64,000 nt of DNA from CAJQQK01 sp963696075 (GCA_963696075.1 CAVOJD010000006.1:372001-436000), one strand, 5' to 3'; counted from the stretch's first letter, positions 1 through 9,283 are shown. Translations and numbers: made by a program. The notes: generated by a model from the letters alone, not told the origin.

Positions 1-717
1 GATCAAGACCACGACGTGATCGCGCGGGCAATCCGCCACATGGAGTGGACCGGCCATAACCAGTGGTGCGTGCCGGCCCTGCGCTGGCTCGCCCGCCGCG
101 GCGGCGATCATCCCGAAACGGCACGCTTCTTCGCGCTGCTCGCCCGCAAGGTTTGGCTGCAACGCATATGCGCCGTCGACGGCGTCGAGCACCGCCGCCG
201 CGCCATCGCGCTCGCCACCGAAATCGCCGATGGCGCCGCCCTCGAAGACATGCGCGAATTCGCCGTCGCCCCCCAGATCCGTCGCCGCGCCTATCTCAAC
301 CTCACCAGCCGCACCTTCTACGACAAGCGCTATTGCCGCCCCTTGCTCCGCTTTTTGAGCGACCTCCTGGGCGAGGACCCCGGCGACATTGACGGCTATC
401 GCGTCACCATCGAGCACGTTTTGCCGCAACGCCCCCAAAAGGCCTCGCGGTGGCGCAAGGACTTCCCCCGCCCGGAAGACGTCAGCGCCTATGCCCATCG
501 TCTCGGCAATCTGGTTTTTCTGTCGTATGACGACAATCAGGTCGTCGCCAACGAGGACTTCGACTTCAAGCGCGGCGCCCTTCTCCGGTCCGGTTTCCGC
601 CTCTCCGCCGACGCCGCCAGCGAGGCGGCATGGACGCGCGAGACAATCGAGCGGCGAACACGTCATTTCGCCAACGTCATTTTCAACTACTGGGACATCG
701 ATCCGGGACCGGCCTGA
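1..717 (+). CDS. C-terminal part of a DUF262/DUF1524 (GmrSD-type) protein, truncated by the window edge
   Basis: The frame is open to the first base, so the start lies outside the window. Visible are about 238 C-terminal residues. The key motif is TIEHVLPQ (about 136 residues into the visible part), followed some 35 residues later by LGNLVFLS and then by N, D and F residues; this is the His-containing DUF1524 nuclease signature found in the C-terminal half of GmrSD-type proteins, whose N-terminal half is a DUF262 (ParB/Srx-like NTPase) domain. Known members include type IV restriction enzymes that cleave modified phage DNA, so a defence role is possible. The DUF262 half is not visible, so the fusion is inferred. 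A TerB-like gene follows 121 bases downstream. Confidence 0.75.
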   Translation, partial: DQDHDVIARAIRHMEWTGHNQWCVPALRWLARRGGDHPETARFFALLARKVWLQRICAVDGVEHRRRAIALATEIADGAALEDMREFAVAPQIRRRAYLNLTSRTFYDKRYCRPLLRFLSDLLGEDPGDIDGYRVTIEHVLPQRPQKASRWRKDFPRPEDVSAYAHRLGNLVFLSYDDNQVVANEDFDFKRGALLRSGFRLSADAASEAAWTRETIERRTRHFANVIFNYWDIDPGPA

Positions 718-838
718 GACGGGCGATCGCCTGATCCGCTGCCTGTGGCCAAACGACCGGACGTCCGGGCTCGCCTCGGCACCGTCATATGGGCTATCAA
801 GGTCCAAACACTCAAATCGATGCGAGACGAAGACCGCC

Positions 839-1261
839 ATGCCCGAAACGCTCAATCCAGCCCAGGCCTTGATCTACGCCATGTTCACGACGTCGGCGGC
901 CGACAATTCCATGAACGATGCCGAAATGCGCCGCATCGGCTCGACCGTCCGCAACCTGCCCGCGTTCCGCGACTACGATGAGAACGACCTCATCGAAGAG
1001 GCCAAGCGCTGGGGTGTGATCGCCTCCGGACCGGACGGCCTGACCACCATCCTCACGATGATCCGTGAGGCCGTCCCCGACAACCTGCGCGAGACCGCCT
1101 ACATTCTGGCCGCCGAAATTGCAGCCTCGGATTTGCGCTCGCGTCCTGAGGAGCGCCGCTTCCTCGAACTGCTGGCCCAGGCCCTCGAACTCGACGCGCT
1201 GACCGTCGCAGCACTCCAGCGCGCAGCCCTTGCCCGCCATCAACAAGTTCTCGATTCCTGA
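839..1261 (+). CDS. TerB-like (tellurite resistance family) protein
   Basis: A 140-residue, largely acidic, all-alpha protein. The N-terminal stretch has the pattern MNDAEMRRIG (an acidic helix in the position of the TerB metal-binding segment), followed by helices carrying VRNLPAF and, near the C terminus, RPEERRFLELLAQAL, which matches the end of the TerB fold. The ATG at 839 is chosen because the longer open frame upstream is antiparallel noise over the preceding gene. Members of this family are stress-related and sometimes sit near restriction or tellurite-resistance genes; the exact biochemical role is unknown. It lies directly after the DUF1524 gene on the same strand but with a 121-base gap, so co-transcription is uncertain. 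Confidence 0.7.
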   Translation: MPETLNPAQALIYAMFTTSAADNSMNDAEMRRIGSTVRNLPAFRDYDENDLIEEAKRWGVIASGPDGLTTILTMIREAVPDNLRETAYILAAEIAASDLRSRPEERRFLELLAQALELDALTVAALQRAALARHQQVLDS

Positions 1262-1352
1262 GACACGGCCGCCACTGATCCGCCACCACCCACCTGAGAT
1301 GGTTGCGAATGCGCCTCGTCGCGCGGCGCCTCATGATTTTTTCAGGGGCGTG

Positions 1353-2009
1353 TCAGTGGCTGGGCAGCGGTGGTGGTCGCACGGCGGCGCTGGCCGGTAG
1401 CGGCGGTGGTCCGCCGGACGGCTTGGCGTTTTCCCGCTCGCCCGGCGCGACCTGCCTGAGGTAGACGGCAGCCTCACGGGTCGCATTGTGGTCGGTGACG
1501 GCCCGAACATCATCAGGTCCATCAACGGAAGCGGCCACGAGATCGTCAACGAACGCCATGGCGCCGGCTTCCACGTCAGCCGTTTCCTGATTTCGCTGCG
1601 ACTTCAGCCGGCGAAGATAAAGCGCCGTCAGGCTTGGCGTTTCAACGGCTCCGCTCGCTGTGCGGGCAATCGGCGTGACGCCTTGCGTCTGCTCTGCGCG
1701 AGGGATGTCGTCCCGCGCTTCGCCGGGAACAGTGCGCTGCGACCGTGACCACAGAAAATCGATCGTGCCGGCCACGGTCCATTCCCCGAGCCGGTCATGC
1801 CAAAGCCAGTCATCCGGGCCAATCTCTTCCGCCTTGATCGACCGCGCCAGATCCTGATTGCTCAGCGGACCGGCCGGCCCGGTCTCCTTCCAGACATACC
1901 ACGCTGCCACCACGCCACCTCGTTCCCCAAATCGCAACTTGAGCGCCCCAACCACGTCCACCAGCCGCACGCCACAATACTGACCGTCACTTAGGCCGCT
2001 GGTGGGCAT
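1353..2009 (-). CDS. GYF_2 (DUF4339) domain protein
   Basis: A 218-residue protein. Residues about 35-88 contain WYVWKETGPAGPLSNQDL and a following DDWLWHDRLGEWTVA segment; the spaced Trp residues and the GP.GP turn are typical of the bacterial GYF_2 domain, a small beta-alpha module thought to bind proline-rich peptides or to act as a sensor. The rest is low-complexity and charged, ending in a proline-rich tail (PPPLPASAAVRPPPLP) that could itself be a GYF ligand. No signal peptide or membrane segment is visible. The start could also be one of the GTG codons just before WYVW. Convergent with the TerB-like gene. Function unknown. Confidence 0.6.
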   Translation of the reverse strand: MPTSGLSDGQYCGVRLVDVVGALKLRFGERGGVVAAWYVWKETGPAGPLSNQDLARSIKAEEIGPDDWLWHDRLGEWTVAGTIDFLWSRSQRTVPGEARDDIPRAEQTQGVTPIARTASGAVETPSLTALYLRRLKSQRNQETADVEAGAMAFVDDLVAASVDGPDDVRAVTDHNATREAAVYLRQVAPGERENAKPSGGPPPLPASAAVRPPPLPSH

Positions 2010-2088
2010 AAGGAACGCACATCACCGCCCGGACGGCAAGCGGCGCGCCGGCCACATGGGCAAACCTTGTGGATGTCAGGCGGCGCAA

Positions 2089-2415
2089 TCAACACAGGTC
2101 GCAAGCGACGGGTCGAATCCCAGCCTTTTCGGCGGCAATCGCCTCGCCGCACCTGATGCAGTAGCCGTAGTCGCCCGCGTCGATGCGCAACAGGGCAGCC
2201 TTGATACGCCCGAGCTCCGCCGCCCGGCTGCGCTCGTTGGCGAGCGCCATGGCCTGGCGCTGGATCGCATCAATTCGCGACACCCGCCCGACGCTCGCCT
2301 GGTCAAGTTCAACCGCCCCGCGCGCCTCCGCGCTGATCCGGCTCAATTCCTCGAGTTCGCTGGCCCGCGCGATGAGCGCCGCGCGAAATGTCTCGATGTC
2401 GATTTCAGCGCTCAT
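2089..2415 (-). CDS. TraR/DksA family zinc-finger protein
   Basis: A 108-residue protein. Residues 1-80 form a predicted helical hairpin, and the C terminus carries a four-cysteine zinc finger: C86-x2-C89, then C105-x2-C108, ending right at the last residue. This is the layout of the short DksA/TraR-like proteins that enter the RNA polymerase secondary channel and modulate initiation with or without ppGpp. The ATG at 2415 is chosen over the much longer upstream frame, which overlaps the oppositely oriented sugar-isomerase gene. The protein is shorter than housekeeping DksA (about 150 residues), so it is probably a paralogue and not the main DksA. Confidence 0.8.
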   Translation of the reverse strand: MSAEIDIETFRAALIARASELEELSRISAEARGAVELDQASVGRVSRIDAIQRQAMALANERSRAAELGRIKAALLRIDAGDYGYCIRCGEAIAAEKAGIRPVACDLC

Positions 2416-2529
2416 CCGCGTCTCTTTCAAAGATCCCGTCACTGAGCCTGCCCGGACCGTCATGGATCTGTCAACGCGCTGTGCGAGCCATGCAGCACAG
2501 TCGGCCTGCGAGACCAAAAGGACCATGCC

Positions 2530-3378
2530 ATGAACCAACGCAACAGCCCCGCCATCCTCGGCGCCGCCGTCACCGTCGAGGACCTCAGGACCGTCCCGGG
2601 CCTCAAGTCCTTCATTCTCGAGCGCGACCGCGACGTCGAATTCGCCGACTTCATACCGGTTGCCGCATTGCGCGGCGATTGGCGCGCCATTGCCGAGGCG
2701 GCCGCCCGCGAACTCGACGGCCACGCCGGCCGCATCGGCGTCCACGGTCCCTTCCTCGGCTTTGGAATCGACACACATGATCCCGACGTTCGCCAGATTG
2801 TAGCCGCCCGCCTCGATGCCTGCCTCGACGCCTGCATCATCGCAAGCGGTGGCCGCGGCGGCGCCCACCTCGTCGTCCATTCGCCCTATTCGACATGGCG
2901 CTGGTACAATCGCGGCACCGCGCCGGGCCGCGAAGAAGCCATCATCGAGCGTGTCCACTTGTGCCTTTCAGACGCCGTCCGCAAGGCTGAAGATCACGGC
3001 ATAACGATTGTCATCGAGAATATCGAGGACAAGGATCCCGCCGAGCGCGTTGCGCTGGCGCGATCGTTTGGATCACCCGCCGTAAAAGTCTCCCTCGACA
3101 CCGGCCACGCGCACTACGCCCATGGCGCCACCGGCGCGCCGCCGGTCGATGTCTTCGTGCGCGCCGCCGGAGATAGCCTCGCGCACGTCCACCTCCAGGA
3201 CACCGATGCCGTCGCCGATCGGCATTGGGCGATCGGTGATGGCACCATTCGCTGGCGCGCCGTCTTCAAGGCCCTCGATGAATTGGACGAGCCCCCGCGT
3301 TTGATCATCGAGTTGAACGATGCCCGCGACATTCAGCGTTCCGCCGCCTGGCTTGCCGGACAGGGGCTCGCCATCTGA
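2530..3378 (+). CDS. Sugar phosphate isomerase/epimerase family TIM-barrel protein (AP endonuclease 2 fold)
   Basis: A 282-residue protein with the markers of the xylose-isomerase-like TIM barrel: VHGPF near residue 74, VVHSPYS near 119, IVIENIEDKDP near 160 (metal-ligand Glu), KVSLDTGHAHY near 184 (Asp and His ligands), LAHVHLQDTD near 220, HWAIGDG and LIIELND near the C terminus. These supply the Glu/Asp/His set that binds a divalent metal in ketose epimerases, inosose isomerases and endonuclease IV. Length fits the family. The substrate cannot be deduced; it is a stand-alone gene, convergent with a YihU-like reductase and divergent from the DksA-like gene. Confidence 0.85.
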   Translation: MNQRNSPAILGAAVTVEDLRTVPGLKSFILERDRDVEFADFIPVAALRGDWRAIAEAAARELDGHAGRIGVHGPFLGFGIDTHDPDVRQIVAARLDACLDACIIASGGRGGAHLVVHSPYSTWRWYNRGTAPGREEAIIERVHLCLSDAVRKAEDHGITIVIENIEDKDPAERVALARSFGSPAVKVSLDTGHAHYAHGATGAPPVDVFVRAAGDSLAHVHLQDTDAVADRHWAIGDGTIRWRAVFKALDELDEPPRLIIELNDARDIQRSAAWLAGQGLAI

Positions 3379-3405
3379 CCGGCGAGCCGCCTGCCAGTGC
3401 GGGCC

Positions 3406-4326
3406 TCAAGCCTTCTTGTCGCTGCTGCGCGCCCGCTCGATCTGCGCGGTGTCACACAGAACATCGACCATCGCGGAAAAGTCCTGCCCGCCATAGCCGC
3501 GTGCCCTGGCCATCGAGAACGCCTCCCGCGCGGCCGCCGCCACCGGCACCGGCACCCGCGAGGCATTCGCCGCCTGCACGATCAGCGACAGATCCTTGTG
3601 CGCGAGATCGATCGTGAAGCCCGGTTCCGTATCACCCGCCAGCACCTTGTTCGGCCAGTTCACCTTGAGCTGCCCGTTGGTCGCCGTCGTCCCGTGGATC
3701 ACATCGAGCGTCGTCGAGAGGTTCAGACCAAAGCGCTGGCTGAGCGACAGCGCCTCCGCGTTGAGCTGGCACAGGATGATCGCGAGGTAGTTGTTGACGA
3801 GTTTGGTGCGCGTCCCCGTGCCCGGCCCGCCGCAATAGTGGATCGTGGTCCCCATCGCCTCGAACAGCGGCAGCACTTCCTCGAAATCAGCCTTTGCGCC
3901 GCCGACCATGAACAGGCTCTCGCCGCGCTCCGCATGCCACGCCAGCCGGCCAATCGGCGCATCGATCGCCCGGAAGCCGTCCCGCGTGGCTGTCTCATGA
4001 AGCTTGTCGGTCGTCTCCGGGTCGATTGTCGACAGGTCGACGATCAGCGTCCCGGGCTTGGCATGCGCAAAGATCCCGTCCGGCCCCATCACCAGTTGAT
4101 CGACTTCGCGCCCTGTTGGCAGCACCGTGATGATGATGTCGGCCGCCGCCGCGATCGCCTGCACGCTTTTGCCGTCCTGCGCGCCAGCGCTCACCAGGTC
4201 ACGTACGGGCTCGGCGCGAATATCGTGGACCATGAGCTGGAAGCCCTTCTCGACGCACTGCCGGGCCATGCCCTTGCCCATTGCGCCAAGTCCGATGAAC
4301 CCGATCGTCTTCTCCTTGAGTGCCAT
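3406..4326 (-). CDS. Beta-hydroxyacid dehydrogenase family oxidoreductase, closest by eye to YihU-type sulfolactaldehyde reductases
   Basis: A 306-residue protein with an N-terminal Rossmann motif GLGAMG (residues 12-17) and the catalytic lysine K175 in KLVNNYLA, the hallmark of 3-hydroxyisobutyrate/tartronate-semialdehyde/sulfolactaldehyde reductases. Instead of the SGG of classical members it has PIGR (R127), and the C-terminal half contains NWPNKVLAGD and IDLAHKDLSL, which I recall from E. coli YihU (PVGR, SWPNKVLSGD, IDLAHKDLG). In YihU the equivalent Arg and Asn (here N178) contact the sulfonate; the Ser of that set is Ala182 here. No other sulfoglycolysis gene is nearby, so the true substrate may be another short hydroxy acid. 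NAD(P)-dependent and cytoplasmic. Confidence 0.8.
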   Translation of the reverse strand: MALKEKTIGFIGLGAMGKGMARQCVEKGFQLMVHDIRAEPVRDLVSAGAQDGKSVQAIAAAADIIITVLPTGREVDQLVMGPDGIFAHAKPGTLIVDLSTIDPETTDKLHETATRDGFRAIDAPIGRLAWHAERGESLFMVGGAKADFEEVLPLFEAMGTTIHYCGGPGTGTRTKLVNNYLAIILCQLNAEALSLSQRFGLNLSTTLDVIHGTTATNGQLKVNWPNKVLAGDTEPGFTIDLAHKDLSLIVQAANASRVPVPVAAAAREAFSMARARGYGGQDFSAMVDVLCDTAQIERARSSDKKA

Positions 4327-4485
4327 TCAGATCACCTTTTCCCAGTTTGGTTTTCTTGTGTGAGCCCAACGCAATAGCGCCGAAGCGTGTGGCGGGGAAG
4401 CGGGTAGCCTTCATTCCGCCCGCGAATCATTGCAGCGTGCGCCTGCAACTTTTCCAGATATAGCGCTGATCGAAGGACCAAGCAT

Positions 4486-5472
4486 ATGGCCGGCCAGGCA
4501 TTCAAACGCGACACCGCGGCGACCCGCGCCAAGCCGGCCGGCAGCCCGTCGGCCAAGAAACAGCGCCGCGCCGCCTCGCCTGCCCGCAAGTCGCCAGCCG
4601 CAAGATCGCCTGCCAGCAAACCCGAGTTCAACAAGAAGACCATCGCCCTGGTCTATGATTTCGACGGGACACTGTCACCGCGCCCCATGCAGGAATATGC
4701 CTTCCTGCCGTCGATTGGCGAGGACCCGTCCGAGTTCTGGAACGAGTCGAACCGCATTGCCCGCGAACAAAAGGCCGACCCGCTCATCACCTACATGCAC
4801 CTTCTCTACAAGAAGGCGAAGGACAAGGGCGTGCGCATCGACCGTGATGATCTGGTTGCCCAGGGCGCCGAGGTCGAATTGTTCCCCGGCGTCATCGCCT
4901 GGTTCGATCTCATCAACGCCTATGTCGCAGACCGCGCCGCCAGCCACGGCATCGCACTGCGCCACTATCTCATATCCTCCGGCCTGACCGAGATCATCGA
5001 GGGCACGCCGATCTACAACAAGTTCCACAACGTCTTTGCCAGCGAATACTGGTTCGACGCCTACGACCTGCCCTATCCCAAGCGCGTGATTACCGACACC
5101 GGCAAGACCCAGTACCTCTTCCGTATCAACAAGGGCATCGAGGATCTTGGCGCCTCCATAAACGAGCATATGCCGGAGGAGGCCCGCCCGGTTCCCTTCT
5201 CCAACATGATCTATTTCGGCGACGGCGACACCGACGTGCCCTCCATGGCCGTGACCCGCAAGAATGGCGGCTATGCGGTTGCCGTCCACCCTGAGGGCCG
5301 CGACCAGGCCAAATGCGTGAACCTCTTCGAGGCGGGCCGCTGCGATTTCTACGCCAGCGCCGACTATCGTCGCGATTCCGACTTGTTCCGCCGCACCTGC
5401 CTGCTGATCGACCGTATCCTGGCGGATATCGCCATGCGCGAGGAGATGTGGCGCCTCCGCCAGACCGATTGA
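4486..5472 (+). CDS. HAD-superfamily phosphatase with a basic Lys/Ala/Pro-rich N-terminal tail
   Basis: A 328-residue protein. Residues 1-50 are a disordered tail rich in Lys, Arg, Ala, Ser and Pro (runs such as RRAASPARKSPAARSPASK), resembling histone-H1-like tails. The HAD core starts with YDFDGTLSP (nucleophile D58, acid D60), motif II is LISSGL, and motif IV is FGDGDTDVPS; a long insertion between motifs I and II forms the cap. Family members dephosphorylate small metabolites or phosphoserine-like substrates. The basic tail could bind nucleic acid or acidic membranes, but that is inference. The ATG at 4486 is followed at once by the tail, and no better start exists before the catalytic motif. 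Confidence 0.8.
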   Translation: MAGQAFKRDTAATRAKPAGSPSAKKQRRAASPARKSPAARSPASKPEFNKKTIALVYDFDGTLSPRPMQEYAFLPSIGEDPSEFWNESNRIAREQKADPLITYMHLLYKKAKDKGVRIDRDDLVAQGAEVELFPGVIAWFDLINAYVADRAASHGIALRHYLISSGLTEIIEGTPIYNKFHNVFASEYWFDAYDLPYPKRVITDTGKTQYLFRINKGIEDLGASINEHMPEEARPVPFSNMIYFGDGDTDVPSMAVTRKNGGYAVAVHPEGRDQAKCVNLFEAGRCDFYASADYRRDSDLFRRTCLLIDRILADIAMREEMWRLRQTD

Positions 5473-5654
5473 GGGCGAAAGGTCTGGCCGGGCGCCTGAT
5501 CTCCGGCCTGTTCTCCGGCCCTGGCCCGCGCTTCAATCATGATCCCTAAAAATTTTGCCTTGCCGAGCGGTTTCGTCGAAGATGTCGCCTTGACGCCGCG
5601 CCCATAGGCCTCGGGTGCTATTGGCGTTGATCTCTTCCGGGACGGCCGTACCGC

Positions 5655-8600
5655 ATGTTTGACGCAACCCTCATCGTCATCTTCGCCATCGCCTACATCG
5701 GTGTGCTGTTCGCGATCGCATGGGCTGGCGACCGCTGGGGACGCAATCGCCGGCGCCCGGCCCTTGGCCGCCCCTTTATCTATGCGCTCTCGATCGCGGT
5801 TTATTGCTCGACCTGGACGTTCTTTGGCAGCGTCGGCAGCGCCAGCGCCTCTGGCTGGAACTTCCTCGCCGTCTACATCGGCCCCGCCCTCGTCTTCCTG
5901 TTTGGCTGGAAGCTTCTGACCCGCATCGTCCGTCTCTCCAAAGCCCAGAACATCACCTCTATCGCCGACTTCCTCGCGGCCCGCTACGGCAAGAGCCCCA
6001 CCGTTGCCGCCGTCGTCACGATCGTCGCGCTGATTGGCTTGCTGCCCTATATCGCCCTGCAACTGAAGGCCGTCGTCCTTGCAACCGAGACCCTTTTTGG
6101 CGGCAACCCCCTGGTATCCGTGCAGTTGCCCAGCATCGGTATCATCGACACGGCCTTGGTCACGACCCTCGCGATGGCCGCATTCGCCGTCTTCTTCGGC
6201 ACCCGCCACATCGACGCGACCGAGCACCAGGACGGCCTCATGGTGGCGATTGCGGCCGAAAGCCTGATCAAGCTGATCGCCTTTCTCAGCGTTGGCGTCT
6301 TCGTCGTCTTCTATGCCTTCGGTGACATGGTCACCTTCATGTCCACCGTTTCGCTCAACAGTGAGATCGTGGAGCGCTTCTCGTCCATCGACGGATCGAG
6401 TTCCTGGCTGGTGGTCACGCTGCTGAGCGCGATCTGCATCATCATCCTGCCGCGCCAGTTCCACGTCACGGTCGTCGAGAACCGCTCTGAAAACGAGATC
6501 CGCTGCGCCCGCTGGCTGCTGCCGCTGTACCTGTTCCTGATCAACCTTTTCGTCGTGCCGATTGCTGCTGCGGGCATCATCCTGATCCCGCCCGCCCTCG
6601 CGCAGCCCGACGTTTTCGTCCTTGCCATTCCGATGCAACTCGACGCCGGCTTCATTACCGTCCTGGCCTACATCGGCGGCTTGTCGGCAGCCACGGCCAT
6701 GATCGTCGTCGAATCGATCGCCCTCGCCATCATGGTCTGCAACGGCGTCGTCGTCCCCGCCATTTTGCGCTCGCGCTCCCGGGCTGACGAAATGTTCAAG
6801 AACATGGCAAGCCTGCTCCTGAACATCCGTCGGGTTGTGATCTTCCTGGTGCTCGCCATGTGCCATGGTGTTTACCTGGCGTTGGGCGACGGCCAGGGAC
6901 TGGCCGCGATCGGGCTCATCTCCTTTGTCGCCATCGCCCAACTCGCGCCGGCATTTTTCGGCGGCCTCTTTTGGCGCGGCGCCAACGCGGACGGCGCCAT
7001 TGCCGGCATTCTCGCCGGCACTGCGGTGTGGGCCTATACCCTCGTCCTGCCCTGGATCGTGAAGGCCGGTCTTCTGTCGGAATCGATTCTCGACGATGGA
7101 CCCTTCGGCATCGGCTTCCTGAATCCGCAAGCCCTCTTCTACGTGGACGCAGATCCCCTCACCCACGGCGTCTTTTGGACGCTCGCGGCCAATATTGCAC
7201 TCTTCATCTTCTTCTCGCGCCGTCGCGCGCCAACGCCCATCGAGCGCCTCCAGGCCCACGTCTTCATCCAGGACGAACCCGTCGCCATGGGCAATCAGCC
7301 CGCCTTCCGTTTCTGGCGCACCTCCGTGACGACCGGAGATCTCCAATCCACCGTCGCGCGCTATCTGGGCCCCGGCCGCGCCGAACGCTCCTTCGCCGAG
7401 TTCTACGCCAGCCGCAACGCCCGTCCCGATCTATCCTCCGAGGCCGACGTCCAGACCCTCCGCTTCACCGAGCACCTGTTGACAAGCGCGATCGGCGCGG
7501 CGTCATCACGCCTCGTGATGACGCTCCTGCTCCGTCGCCGTGACGTCACCAGCCACGCGGCCCTCAAGCTCCTCGACGACGCCTCCGAAGCCCTCCAGTA
7601 CAACCGCGATATCCTCCAGTCGGCGCTCGACCAGGTCCGTCACGGTCTCTGCGTCTTCAATGCCGACCACCAGCTCGTCTGCTGGAACCGCCAGTTCCGC
7701 GAGTTGCTCGCCCTGCCCCCGCACCTGCGTCGCATCGGCGTGCCTCTCGAGCAGATCCTGCGTCATCTCGCCGAACGCGGCGATCTCGGCGCGGGCGAGA
7801 TCGATGATCTCGTCGCATCGCGTCTCGTCCAGCTTGGCGGCACCCGCGAAACCTTCCAGGAGCGCCTCGTCACCGGCAATCGCATCCTCGAAGTGCGAAC
7901 CGCCGCCATTCCCCAGGGCGGCTTCGTGACGACCTATTCCGACATCACCGAGCGCGTCGCCGCCGCCGAAGCGCTCGAACAGGCAAACCAGACCCTCGAG
8001 CAGCGCGTCAGGGAACGCACCGCCGAGCTGCTCGAGGTCAACCGGGCACTCGCCCAGTCGACCCGCATCGCCGATGAAGCCAACCAGGACAAGACGCGCT
8101 TCCTCGCCGCCGCCAGCCACGACATCCTGCAACCGCTCAATGCCGCCCGGCTTTACGCAACCGCCCTCACCGACCGTGACCTTGGGAATGATGAACGCGC
8201 GATTGCCCACCGCATCGATGCCTCTCTCTCCGCCGTCGAAGAAATCTTCAGCACCCTCATCGACATTTCCCGCATGGATGCCGGCCGCCTGGAACCGGAG
8301 ATCGCCTCCCTTCCGCTCGACCAGCTCCTGGAGACCCTCAAGGTTGAGTTCGACCCGATCGCGCGCGAGAAGGGCCTCACCCTCACCTTCGTGCCCTCAA
8401 GCCTTTGGATCCGGTCTGACCGCAAGCTTTTGCGCCGCATCCTCCAGAACCTGATCTCCAACGCCCTGAAATATACAGCCAACGGCCGCGTCCTGGTCGG
8501 CGTGCGCCGCCACGGCGAGACCGCCCGCATCGAGGTGATCGACACCGGACCCGGAATTCCGGAAGAAGCCCACGAAAAGATTTTTCAGGAATTCCTGCGC

Positions 8601-9230
8601 CTTGACCCGCGCGCCAACCCGGAGCGCGGCCTCGGTCTCGGCCTCTCGATCGTGCGTCGCATCAGCCGCATCCTCGAACACCCGATTGAGATCACCTCCC
8701 GCACCGCCGCCGATGCTTCGCCAGGCATCGCGCCAGGCATCACGGGCACGCGTTTCTCGCTCTCACTCCCCGTCGCCGAACCGGCCGAAGCCGAACGCCG
8801 GCCCGGCATCGTCCAACCCCGCCCCGGCGCGGTCACCGATGCCTTCGTGCTCTGTCTCGATAACGAACCGGAAGTCCTCGCCGGCATGGAGCTGATGCTG
8901 AAGGGCTGGGGGTGCCGCGTGCGTGCAGCCAACGATGCACGGGCCGCGATCGCCCAGATCGAGCAGGCCGGTGCCGCTGGCGCCGAGCTTCCTGACCTCA
9001 TCGTCGCCGACTATCATCTCGATGACGGCACCGGCGTCGACGCGATCATGGCGATCCGGGCGCGCTTTGGCGCTGACATTCCCGGCGTCATCGCCACCGC
9101 GGATCATTCCCCCGAGGTCCAGCGCCGCTTGCGCGAACTCTCACTCACACTCCTGCGCAAGCCCTTGAAGGCCGCCTCGCTGCGCGCCGTCATCAATCAA
9201 TCGATCCGCCAGCGCGAGGCAGCCGAGTAA
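5655..9230 (+). CDS. Hybrid sensor histidine kinase with N-terminal sodium:solute symporter domain (CrbS/CbrA-like)
   Basis: A 1191-residue protein. Residues 1 to about 520 form a 12-13-helix solute:sodium symporter (SLC5/SSS) domain, with for example WAGDRWGR near the start and ENRSENEIRCARWLLPLYLF. A PAS-like domain spans about 640-765 (LDQVRHGLCVFNADHQLV), then a coiled coil (ERVAAAEALEQANQTLEQR). The HisKA phosphoacceptor is H822 in AAASHDILQPLNAAR; the HATPase carries NLISNALKYT, DTGPGIP and GLGLGLSIV. A C-terminal receiver domain has D1119 in VADYHLDDGTG and the conserved KP lysine. This is the architecture of CrbS, which senses acetate or related nutrients and signals to a LuxR-type regulator; such a regulator and a symporter lie 3 kb downstream. 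Confidence 0.9.
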   Translation: MFDATLIVIFAIAYIGVLFAIAWAGDRWGRNRRRPALGRPFIYALSIAVYCSTWTFFGSVGSASASGWNFLAVYIGPALVFLFGWKLLTRIVRLSKAQNITSIADFLAARYGKSPTVAAVVTIVALIGLLPYIALQLKAVVLATETLFGGNPLVSVQLPSIGIIDTALVTTLAMAAFAVFFGTRHIDATEHQDGLMVAIAAESLIKLIAFLSVGVFVVFYAFGDMVTFMSTVSLNSEIVERFSSIDGSSSWLVVTLLSAICIIILPRQFHVTVVENRSENEIRCARWLLPLYLFLINLFVVPIAAAGIILIPPALAQPDVFVLAIPMQLDAGFITVLAYIGGLSAATAMIVVESIALAIMVCNGVVVPAILRSRSRADEMFKNMASLLLNIRRVVIFLVLAMCHGVYLALGDGQGLAAIGLISFVAIAQLAPAFFGGLFWRGANADGAIAGILAGTAVWAYTLVLPWIVKAGLLSESILDDGPFGIGFLNPQALFYVDADPLTHGVFWTLAANIALFIFFSRRRAPTPIERLQAHVFIQDEPVAMGNQPAFRFWRTSVTTGDLQSTVARYLGPGRAERSFAEFYASRNARPDLSSEADVQTLRFTEHLLTSAIGAASSRLVMTLLLRRRDVTSHAALKLLDDASEALQYNRDILQSALDQVRHGLCVFNADHQLVCWNRQFRELLALPPHLRRIGVPLEQILRHLAERGDLGAGEIDDLVASRLVQLGGTRETFQERLVTGNRILEVRTAAIPQGGFVTTYSDITERVAAAEALEQANQTLEQRVRERTAELLEVNRALAQSTRIADEANQDKTRFLAAASHDILQPLNAARLYATALTDRDLGNDERAIAHRIDASLSAVEEIFSTLIDISRMDAGRLEPEIASLPLDQLLETLKVEFDPIAREKGLTLTFVPSSLWIRSDRKLLRRILQNLISNALKYTANGRVLVGVRRHGETARIEVIDTGPGIPEEAHEKIFQEFLRLDPRANPERGLGLGLSIVRRISRILEHPIEITSRTAADASPGIAPGITGTRFSLSLPVAEPAEAERRPGIVQPRPGAVTDAFVLCLDNEPEVLAGMELMLKGWGCRVRAANDARAAIAQIEQAGAAGAELPDLIVADYHLDDGTGVDAIMAIRARFGADIPGVIATADHSPEVQRRLRELSLTLLRKPLKAASLRAVINQSIRQREAAE

Positions 9231-9283
9231 GGCCGGACGCCCGCGCCGAGCAATCGCTTGCGCCCCGGCCGTCGGGCCGCGTC

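Noticed and set aside
5364..7346. A 660-residue frame on the minus strand opposite the symporter-kinase gene
   Set aside because: It is the antiparallel shadow of a GC-rich gene: charged, low-complexity translation (Asp/Gly/Arg-rich), no domain, and the other strand has clear membrane and kinase motifs.
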